DNA of 46,570 bases from an uncultured Ruminococcus sp. (GTDB taxonomy: Bacteria > Bacillota > Clostridia > Oscillospirales > Acutalibacteraceae), in assembly GCA_944415425.1 (NCBI GenBank), contig CALYBP010000007.1, forward strand, positions 1-46,570, in the 5' to 3' direction. Within the stretch, counting starts at the first letter, position 1. Each line of letters opens with the position of its first letter. The notes beneath the pieces were generated by a model, which was not told the origin of the DNA, ran no database searches, and was given only the letters and a program-made list of their open reading frames with translations. Positions 25,403 through 31,289 of this stretch are shown here, one piece after another. A program made the position numbers and the translations under genes.

Positions 25403-26308
25403 TCAGTTAAATTTTGCAAGCAGTTCATTTATTTTTTCTTTTGTGGCAAGTCCGCTTAAAAACGCCGTTGCGTTTCCGCACACACTGCCTAATTTAAGTG
25501 CGTAAGGGTAGCTGTGCTTCATTTCATAACCTGCAATAAAGCCTGCCACCATTGAGTCGCCGGAGCCGACCGTGTTGATTACCTTTTCCTTGAGTACGCC
25601 TGCCTTGTGCTTTTCGCCGAACTCATCAATGAGCATTGCCCCATCCTTGCCGAGAGATATAAGGACATTTTGCGCGCCCATTTTCTGAAGCTCCTTGGCG
25701 TACTTTTCTATGTCTTCTTCGTTTTTAATTTCAGTCTCAAAAATTTCCGAAAGCTCCTGTTTATTGGGCTTTATTAAAAACGGCTTGTATTTGAGCGAAT
25801 TAAGTAAAAGTTTCTTGGTTGCGTCAACAACAATTCTTACTTTTTTATCTTTTATTCTGTCAAGAATCCTCTCGTAAACATTGTCGGGCATCGTATTGGG
25901 AACATTTCCCGCAATCACAATTGTGTCACCGTCGGAAATTCTGTCAACCTTTCCGAGAAGTCTTTCAAGCTCATGCTCGTCAATATGGGGGCCCTGACAG
26001 TTAATCTCGGTTTCCTCGCCGGCTTTTATTTTTATGTTGATTCTTGAAATTCCGTTTTCAAGTTTGATAAAGTCGGTTATGATTTTGTCGTTGCGTATTC
26101 CCTTTTCTATTGCGTCACCGGTAAATCCGGCAACAAATCCAAAAGCCGTGCTCTCAAGATCAAGCTCCGCAAGCACGCACGAAACATTTATACCCTTACC
26201 TCCGTAATAATACTCCTCGCTTGTGGTGCGGTTTGTAATCCCCGCAACAAGCGAATCGAGCCTTACGACATAGTCTATTGACGGATTCAGAGTAACCGTA
26301 TAAATCAT
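25403..26308 (-). CDS. fruK: 1-phosphofructokinase (PfkB family)
   Basis: FruK phosphorylates fructose 1-phosphate, made by FruA, to fructose 1,6-bisphosphate for glycolysis. The 301-residue protein has the substrate motif YYYGGKGINVS at about 33-43 and the catalytic GSGDSMVAGF with D251. Its start overlaps the regulator's end by four bases (ATGA), showing translational coupling, and fruA follows after 15 bases. It could in principle act on tagatose 6-phosphate, but the operon context favours fructose. Confidence 0.95.
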   Translation of the reverse strand: MIYTVTLNPSIDYVVRLDSLVAGITNRTTSEEYYYGGKGINVSCVLAELDLESTAFGFVAGFTGDAIEKGIRNDKIITDFIKLENGISRINIKIKAGEETEINCQGPHIDEHELERLLGKVDRISDGDTIVIAGNVPNTMPDNVYERILDRIKDKKVRIVVDATKKLLLNSLKYKPFLIKPNKQELSEIFETEIKNEEDIEKYAKELQKMGAQNVLISLGKDGAMLIDEFGEKHKAGVLKEKVINTVGSGDSMVAGFIAGYEMKHSYPYALKLGSVCGNATAFLSGLATKEKINELLAKFN

Positions 26309-27054
26309 TTTTTTACCTCCTTTATCACCGTATGTTCGGCAAATATTTTATCGGGCAGACTGTCCGTAATTATACAGCATTTGTTGAGCTTTGCAAATGT
26401 AACGGAACATACTTTTCTGAATTTCGTATGATCGGCAAGCACAAACGCCATATAACTCTTTTCAACAGCTTTTTCCTTTATCAGCGCCTCATCAACATCC
26501 GGCGTTGTAAACCCCGCCTCGATGTCAATTCCGTTTGTACCCATAAAAGCCTTGGTAAAATTAAAATTTGAAATTGAGCGTATACCCTCTGTACCGACAA
26601 CCGCCTCGGTAAGCGGTTTGATTTTACCTCCTACCATAAACGCCGAAAAGCCCTTTTGCAAAAGCTTTCTTGCATGATTAATTCCGTTTGTTACATATGT
26701 CGCACGTTCGTTTGTAATATAATCAACAAGACGTGAAGTCGTTGTGCCTGCGTCAATAAAAACAAAATCGCTGTCGTTAATAAGGGTAGCCGAATAGGCG
26801 GCAATCACATCCTTTTCGGATTCCATAACGGTTTCACGGTTGCTTACATTATCCTCAAGCATACCTGCGCTCTGTCTGACCGAGGTTGCTCCTCCGAAAA
26901 CCTTTTTTAGCATTCCCATTTCATCAAGCGTGGCAAGATCGCGTCTCACCGTAGACTCAGATGTATCTAAAATGCGCGTCAGTTCCGAAACAGTGACTGC
27001 GCCCTTTTCATTTAAAATTTGCAAAATTGAATGGTATCTTTCCTGAGTGAGCAT
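26305..27054 (-). CDS. fruR: DeoR/GlpR-family transcriptional regulator (FruR type)
   Basis: The 249-residue protein has a DeoR winged helix (ERYHSILQILNEKGAVTVSELTRIL, then SESTVRRDLATL) and a C-terminal sugar-phosphate sensing domain with the DeoR signature VFIDAGTTTSRL near 105. It heads the fructose operon and should repress it until fructose 1-phosphate or fructose 1,6-bisphosphate binds, as known for FruR proteins. GAGGTG precedes the start, and a candidate operator overlaps its own promoter. The regulated sugar is inferred from its neighbours. Confidence 0.94.
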   Translation of the reverse strand: MLTQERYHSILQILNEKGAVTVSELTRILDTSESTVRRDLATLDEMGMLKKVFGGATSVRQSAGMLEDNVSNRETVMESEKDVIAAYSATLINDSDFVFIDAGTTTSRLVDYITNERATYVTNGINHARKLLQKGFSAFMVGGKIKPLTEAVVGTEGIRSISNFNFTKAFMGTNGIDIEAGFTTPDVDEALIKEKAVEKSYMAFVLADHTKFRKVCSVTFAKLNKCCIITDSLPDKIFAEHTVIKEVKK

Positions 27055-27066
27055 ACTTGTTCACCT

Positions 27067-27104
27067 CTTGACTAAATTATATCATACAAATAAGCAAAGT
27101 CAAG
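27067..27104 (-). promoter_or_regulatory. Promoter and inverted-repeat operator of the fructose operon
   Basis: On the minus strand, TTGACT (27098-27103) and TATAAT (27076-27081) are separated by 16 bases. The 7-base repeat AGTCAAG (27098-27104) reappears inverted as CTTGACT (27067-27073), so one half-site overlaps the -35 and the other lies just past the -10. This fits autorepression by FruR. No other gene lies in 27055-27338. Confidence 0.6.
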
Positions 27105-27338
27105 CATTTTCCGTCAAAATATTTCAACTTTTTTTAAAAAATAATTTATTTTATAAAATTTTCCATATTTTTAAAAAAATTGTATAATTAATTTTATACA
27201 TTTTTTGATATAACATTCAAAATCATTCAAACATAGTCAAATATATAACTGTTCATTTCAACATTATATGCATAATCTTCATCATTATGTTGACTGAAAA
27301 AAAGTTTTATAATAAAATTATTTAAAAGGAATGATAAT

Positions 27339-28037
27339 ATGAATGAAAAATTTATACGAACCTCTCTTGTAATCGGGGAAGAAAATTTAAAAAAACTTTC
27401 AAAATCAAATTTTCTTGTAGCCGGGATAGGCGGAGTAGGAGGATATGTATGCGAAGCGCTCGCAAGGAGCGGCGCAGGTTTTATTACTCTTGCGGACGGC
27501 GACACGGTTGCAGTTTCAAATATAAACCGCCAGATCATCGCACTTGAATCCACCGTCGGGAAATTTAAGGCTGATGTTATGAAAAGCAGGATACTCGATA
27601 TAAATCCCAATGCGCAGGTAACAGCTTTAAATATTTTTATAACTTCTGAAACAGTAAATCAAATAAATTTTGATAATTACGACTATATAATCGACGCGGT
27701 AGACGATATAAAAGCAAAAATTTTACTTGTAAAATCGGCAGAAAAGTACAATATCCCCGTAATTTCGGCAATGGGAGCAGGCAATAAGACAGACCCGACA
27801 AAATTCGAGGTTTCAGACATATATAAAACCAGTGTGTGTCCTCTTGCAAGGATTATGCGGCACGAACTTAAAAAAGAGGGGATTAAAAAACTGAAAGTTG
27901 TATACTCAAAAGAGCAGCCCAAAAACCCGCCTTACAAAATTGAGGGCGAAAAAACAGTAGGAAGTCTTGCATTTGTCCCGTCGGTTATGGGACTAATTAT
28001 TGCAGGAGAAGTGATAAAAGATATTTGCAAATTGTAA
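27339..28037 (+). CDS. tcdA: tRNA threonylcarbamoyladenosine dehydratase (ThiF/TcdA family)
   Basis: TcdA uses ATP to cyclise t6A at position 37 of ANN-decoding tRNAs. The 232-residue ThiF-like fold shows the nucleotide loop GIGGVGGY (29-36), the LADGDTVAVSNINRQI segment with the adenylate-binding aspartates, and DAVDDIKAKILLV. A later SAMGAGNKTDPTKFEVSDIYKT block is typical of the TcdA/CsdL subfamily rather than MoeB or ThiF. GGAATG precedes the ATG at 27339. It is a single-gene plus-strand unit, convergent with the disrupted recombinase. Confidence 0.93.
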   Translation: MNEKFIRTSLVIGEENLKKLSKSNFLVAGIGGVGGYVCEALARSGAGFITLADGDTVAVSNINRQIIALESTVGKFKADVMKSRILDINPNAQVTALNIFITSETVNQINFDNYDYIIDAVDDIKAKILLVKSAEKYNIPVISAMGAGNKTDPTKFEVSDIYKTSVCPLARIMRHELKKEGIKKLKVVYSKEQPKNPPYKIEGEKTVGSLAFVPSVMGLIIAGEVIKDICKL

Positions 28038-28047
28038 AATTAAAAAA

Positions 28048-28083
28048 CAAAAAGCCAACGGGCGCTTATCCGTTGGCTTTTTT
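28048..28083 (+). terminator. Bidirectional terminator of tcdA
   Basis: AAAGCCAACGG (28051-28061) and CCGTTGGCTTT (28070-28080) form an 11-bp stem. It is followed by Ts on the plus strand and preceded by an A-run that gives Ts on the minus strand. Confidence 0.93.
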
Positions 28084-28365
28084 CAGCAAAATCATCAGAT
28101 CAATTTTAAATTTCCGTAACAAAACAAATATCAATCACCACATTATAAATTCAACCTGACAACTTAGCTTAGGTTTAACAAAATTATTATTGAGCTTTCT
28201 GTATTTTATATATTCCAACATTTTTGGGACTTTATTATGTTAAAATATTTTGTAGGGCGTTACATTCAAGTCTCAATAAAACGATCTAAATATTTTTATT
28301 TAAAAGTTTTGGGGTTTTTATTCAATTTTGGGAATATTATTTTTAGGCTTATAATATTCAGCCAA
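28084..28365. other. AT-rich intergenic stretch left of the recombinase unit
   Basis: I see no open frame with a ribosome binding site, no RNA gene and no clear hairpin beyond a weak GGCT/AGCC stem near 28345-28365. It is visibly more AT-rich than the housekeeping genes around it. Confidence 0.6.
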
Positions 28366-28393
28366 AATTTCCTAAAATAAGTTACTTTTAGAA
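28366..28393 (+). repeat. Left 28-bp inverted repeat
   Basis: This is a perfect reverse-complement copy of 29742-29769. The site itself has a dyad: CTAAAA arms around an 8-base centre on the minus strand, a layout typical of tyrosine recombinase core sites. Confidence 0.9.
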
Positions 28394-28397
28394 AAAC

Positions 28398-28434
28398 ATA
28401 ATAAAAACCCGCAAATAATGCGAGTTTTTATTAT
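28398..28434 (-). terminator. Terminator of the recombinase gene
   Basis: ATAATAAAAAC (28398-28408) and GTTTTTATTAT (28424-28434) pair over 11 bases, with a further inner GCG/CGC. GTTTTTC follows on the minus strand, overlapping the edge of the left inverted repeat. Confidence 0.75.
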
Positions 28435-28464
28435 ACTTTATGATTTATTTGACCAAACTCAGAT

Positions 28465-29582
28465 TTAAAATAATTTTAATTTATTGATTTCTTTTAGCTT
28501 TTGTTGCATTGATATGTGTACATATTTTTGAAGAGTCATACTAACATTAGAGTGACCGAGAATTTCACTTACACTTTTTACATCAATACCACTTTCAATG
28601 GCTCTCGTTGCAAATGTATGTCTTAATGCGTGAAAATTAATATCATTAATTTTAGCATCATAAAGAATTTTTTTAAATTTATTATGAAGGCTTCTGGGTT
28701 CAATATAGTTTTTATTTCCTGTAAGGAAATATGACGCTTTATTACTATTATTAAATTGACTGCCGATAATTGATATTAAATCATCTACCAAAGGGACTTC
28801 TCTTATTGATTTATCTGATTTTGGTGCCTGTAAAATAACTGTTGTTTTTGAATTATGGTAATCATCAACAATTTGCACCCTTTGGATTGTTTTATTCACT
28901 TTAATAATTTTATTTTTCAAGTCAATATCAGACCATTTTAAAGCGCATATTTCACCTACACGCAACCCTGTAAACAGACAAATTAAAATACCCAAATTTA
29001 TTAAATTAATATTATTCAATAAATATCTCACTAATTTATCTTGTTCGCATACCGATAATACCTTGATATTTCCAATACAATGGTTTTTAATCTGCACGAT
29101 ATTAATTCTAAATCCAAGTTGTATTTATCATTAATAAAAGTAATTATCGACTTATAAACAGTAATTATATTTTTTTGTGTACTCGCAGAAAGATAATTAT
29201 TATTCATTATTAATTCAGTTAAAGAATTTTTATTCAGTTCATAAATCTTACAGTTATTAAAAAACGGCAAAATATATTTTTCAATTATAAAATGGTATCT
29301 TGAATACGAGGAAATTTTAATTGTGCCTTTTTTATATTCCAGCCACTCATTGCAAACTACTCTAAAATCCAATTTAACATTATTTGCTGATTTATTTATC
29401 TTTTGTTTTTTTATACTATCCAATTTTTCCTTAACTTCATTATATGATTTAGCATAAACTGATGAGTATTTAATTTTTCCTTTTTCATCGTATTCTTTAA
29501 AATAACGCCCCTCCCATCTTCCGTCTTTTCTCTTATATATATTTTGTTTTGTTCTCACTATCCCACCAACCCTTATTATCAT
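28465..29582 (-). pseudogene. Tyrosine recombinase (phage-type integrase), split by a one-base frameshift
   Basis: Two frames together make one integrase. The N-terminal part (29031-29582) has an AP2-like arm-binding region (KRKDGRWEGRYFKEYDEKGK) and the SAM-like core-binding domain (YSRYHFIIEKYILPFF). The C-terminal part (28465-29097) has an intact catalytic set: R in GLRVGEICALKW, K in APKSDKS, HALRHTF, GHSNVSMT and the nucleophile in LQKYVHIS. The frames join by a -1 shift, most simply at the T5/A5 run 29084-29088, where one extra A would restore KNHCIGNIKVLS. The probable start is a GTG at 29558 with GGTGGG upstream. Without frameshifting no full enzyme is made. Confidence 0.88.
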
Positions 29583-29685
29583 TTGAAAAAGACCATTTAA
29601 TTGACCATATTGAAATTTAAAAATAACAAATATGTTTTAATATAAATAAAATTTAGAAATTTTTAAAATTTTTTCAAAAAATGTA

Positions 29686-29714
29686 TTGACATATAATGGT
29701 TAATTTGGTATTAT
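29686..29714 (+). promoter_or_regulatory. Strong outward-facing promoter next to the right inverted repeat
   Basis: Consensus TTGACA (29686-29691) and TATTAT (29709-29714) are separated by 17 bases. It reads out across the right repeat into the terminator at 29772-29816. Confidence 0.7.
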
Positions 29715-29738
29715 AATGTCGGAGTTTGACAAAGTTAA
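29710..29738 (-). promoter_or_regulatory. Candidate recombinase promoter, overlapping the outward promoter
   Basis: On the minus strand, TTAACT (29733-29738) and TATAAT (29710-29715) are separated by 17 bases. Its -10 overlaps that of the plus-strand promoter, so the two should compete for polymerase. Confidence 0.45.
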
Positions 29739-29741
29739 ACG

Positions 29742-29769
29742 TTCTAAAAGTAACTTATTTTAGGAAATT
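29742..29769 (-). repeat. Right 28-bp inverted repeat
   Basis: This is the perfect reverse complement of 28366-28393. Identity breaks down on both sides, so the boundary is sharp. Confidence 0.9.
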
Positions 29770-29771
29770 CG

Positions 29772-29816
29772 GCAATGTTTTTGTGATTTATTTTCGGCAA
29801 AAACATTGCTTTTTTT
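29772..29816 (+). terminator. Strong plus-strand terminator just outside the right repeat
   Basis: GCAATGTTTTT (29772-29782) and AAAAACATTGC (29799-29809) form an 11-bp stem, followed by TTTTTTT. Confidence 0.88.
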
Positions 29817-29841
29817 ACTTCAATATTTCAATTTTCAAACA

Positions 29842-29878
29842 GAGTTTGCTCCGCAAATAAAATCTGCGAAGCAAACTC
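29842..29878 (-). terminator. Hairpin after the amidase gene
   Basis: GAGTTTGCT-CGCA (from 29842) and TGCG-AGCAAACTC (to 29878) form a 13-bp stem with one mismatch, 20 bases past the amidase stop. The T-tract on the minus strand is weak (TGTTTG). Confidence 0.65.
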
Positions 29879-29897
29879 ATTATATTTTAGTCAGAAA

Positions 29898-30677
29898 TTA
29901 TATTTTTTCTGTATAATCAAGTGCTATCCAGCCTGCGCCGCTCTTTAGCTTGCCCCATTTTGAAGCACCCTTGCCGTCTTTTTCGTCTACGATAGTATAG
30001 GCACCGCCTTTTGCTATTGCCCCTACGATGTCATAATCGGTGCCGGGACCTTTTCTTATATTTACGCCGTTCGACGGGGTAATTCTTACTATATAGCTTT
30101 TAAAAGAGGCGGAATTGTTTTCTGATGGCTTGGTTTGAGAACCCGCGGAAACATATTTTACACTAAAGTGACTGCAAAGTCCCTTGCATATTGCCTCTCC
30201 GATGTTTTTAATGTTTTTTATAATCCAGTCAGATCCGGTTTTTGTGTCGTGAAACTCACATTCCACATAAACCGTAATTGCCTTGGGAGTATTGACCTCA
30301 TACAAGCCAGCATTTACAGATACGCTGTCGGCTGTGCCGGGCGATATTGCTCCGAGCGTTTTAAGCACGGCTTTTGCCGGCGCAGTATTAGCGGCAGATG
30401 AGCTGTAACAAAATATTCTTGTTCCGCCAGTCACCTTGCCGTTGTAGGCGTTTGTGTGAATAGGCATATGAATATCTGCATTAAAAGCATCTGATTCCTT
30501 ACAGCGGTTTGCCATTGAATCGCCCGCCTTGCCTACTTTCACCTCAAATCCGCAGCGTTTGAGAGCCTCTGCGGCGGCGTCAGCAATTTTTTCGCACTGA
30601 GCCATCTCGTTTGTGTTCCCTGTTGCATAGGTGTTGCCGCTCTGGGTAGAGGGACTTAGATAGATTTTTTTAGCCAT
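29898..30677 (-). CDS. Phage-type N-acetylmuramoyl-L-alanine amidase (endolysin)
   Basis: The 259-residue protein cleaves the amide link between muramic acid and the peptide stem. Residues about 1-175 are an Amidase_3-like domain: it begins IYLSPSTQSGN, a form familiar from Clostridial phage lysins, with ADIHMPIHTNAY and VYVECEFHD as metal and catalytic elements. The usual first zinc histidine (DPGHG) is replaced by the SPST sequence. The C-terminal 65 residues are a bacterial SH3 wall-binding domain (NIRKGPGTDYDIVGAI, GWIALDY). It has no signal peptide, as expected for an endolysin released by a holin. It overlaps the holin gene by 8 bases. Confidence 0.88.
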   Translation of the reverse strand: MAKKIYLSPSTQSGNTYATGNTNEMAQCEKIADAAAEALKRCGFEVKVGKAGDSMANRCKESDAFNADIHMPIHTNAYNGKVTGGTRIFCYSSSAANTAPAKAVLKTLGAISPGTADSVSVNAGLYEVNTPKAITVYVECEFHDTKTGSDWIIKNIKNIGEAICKGLCSHFSVKYVSAGSQTKPSENNSASFKSYIVRITPSNGVNIRKGPGTDYDIVGAIAKGGAYTIVDEKDGKGASKWGKLKSGAGWIALDYTEKI

Positions 30678-30906
30678 TGTTTTTGTCTTCTCCTTTTTTC
30701 ATATTCATTACCGCGGCCGAGCCTGCCGAAAATGCCGAAACCGCAAGACCTATAACCGCGTTTTTTACGACATCTCCGTCGGCAAAATCTATTCCTGCCG
30801 CATAAAGTGAAATGTTGGTGATTATATATCCGATTGCTGTCTGCAAAAATGTCCGCAAGGCACGGTACAGACATTCTTTTGTAAAAGTAACATTTAAAAT
30901 TTTCAT
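30670..30906 (-). CDS. Phage holin (class II, two membrane segments)
   Basis: The 78-residue protein has a basic N-terminus, a first membrane segment (RTFLQTAIGYIITNISLYAAGI), a short polar turn and a second one (NAVIGLAVSAFSAGSAAVMN), then a charged tail (MKKGEDKNNG). This layout matches r1t-like holins, which form lesions that let the endolysin reach the wall. AAGGAAG precedes the ATG at 30906. Its 3' end overlaps the amidase start by 8 bases, so the two are translationally coupled. The family is assigned by architecture. Confidence 0.75.
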   Translation of the reverse strand: MKILNVTFTKECLYRALRTFLQTAIGYIITNISLYAAGIDFADGDVVKNAVIGLAVSAFSAGSAAVMNMKKGEDKNNG

Positions 30907-30964
30907 ATGATTTAAGCTTCCTTTCCTGTAAAGCGGTGCCCATTAACATTGTATGGCACTAAGG

Positions 30965-31207
30965 TTAAATTTGTTCATTTTCAAGATCTTTGATGCGGTG
31001 ATCCGCTGTTTTTAATTTGTTTTCGATTACCGCCTCGTGCTGTTCGATAAGGTATACACGCTCGACAAGGTTGTTGTGCTTATCGACCTTTTTTTCAAGC
31101 TGTTCTATTCTGTAACTTGTAAGTCTTGATGTAGCACAAACTCCGGCAAGCGAGCCGAGCAGAGTTCCTGCAAACGAAAGCAACGCTAATATCATTTGTT
31201 CACTCAA
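30965..31207 (-). CDS. Small phage membrane protein with coiled coil (lysis module)
   Basis: The 80-residue protein has an N-terminal membrane segment (MILALLSFAGTLLGSLAGVCAT) and a charged coiled-coil tail (YRIEQLEKKVDKHNNLVERVYLIEQHEAVIENKL). Such proteins sit before the holin in Clostridial phage lysis modules, recalling XhlA/BhlA-like proteins though with the membrane segment at the other end. The start is a TTG at 31207 with GGAGGTG five bases upstream; the next ATG lies 12 bases further. It is the first gene of the three-gene cassette and lies just after the uvrA terminator. Confidence 0.7.
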   Translation of the reverse strand: MSEQMILALLSFAGTLLGSLAGVCATSRLTSYRIEQLEKKVDKHNNLVERVYLIEQHEAVIENKLKTADHRIKDLENEQI

Positions 31208-31230
31208 TCAATCACCTCCACTTACAGGGC

Positions 31231-31267
31231 AAAAAAAAGAAAAGTTGCATAAAAATATGCAACTTTT
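31231..31267 (-). terminator. Terminator of uvrA
   Basis: On the minus strand, AAAAGTTGCAT pairs with ATGCAACTTTT (31257-31267 with 31240-31250), followed by CTTTTTTTT (31239-31231). Confidence 0.9.
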
Positions 31268-31289
31268 CAAAAATTTGTTTTAAATTTTT

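Larger units (their letters stand above)
28366..29769. mobile_element. Recombinase unit bounded by 28-bp inverted repeats
   Basis: Two perfect 28-bp inverted repeats bracket 1,348 bases that hold only a frameshifted tyrosine recombinase, its terminator and divergent promoters. Two readings are possible: an invertible DNA segment, or a minimal Tn916-like integrative element with inverted termini. The region is visibly AT-richer than its neighbours, which suggests acquisition by transfer. Confidence 0.6.
29721..29816 (+). ncRNA. Candidate small RNA of about 95 nt
   Basis: The outward promoter at 29686-29714 and the terminator at 29772-29816 delimit a short transcript with no open frame of note. 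It contains the whole right inverted repeat. It could equally be an incidental product of the promoter. Confidence 0.4.

Noticed and set aside
27181..27200. TGTATAA/TTATACA inverted repeat upstream of tcdA
   Set aside because: The surroundings are extremely AT-rich, so a 7-bp repeat of this composition is likely by chance. No promoter geometry supports an operator.
29031..29097. Programmed -1 frameshift like that of IS3-type elements
   Set aside because: No strong heptameric slippery site (for example A AAA AAG) and no clear downstream stimulator are seen. A one-base deletion in an A run is simpler, although slippage is not excluded.
28366..29769. Ordinary prophage attachment sites
   Set aside because: The two copies are inverted, not direct, and the lysis cassette lies outside them.
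30656..30949. Alternative 97-codon frame overlapping the holin
   Set aside because: The translation is Arg/Cys-rich with no membrane segments. The holin frame has two clean membrane helices and a coupled amidase start.
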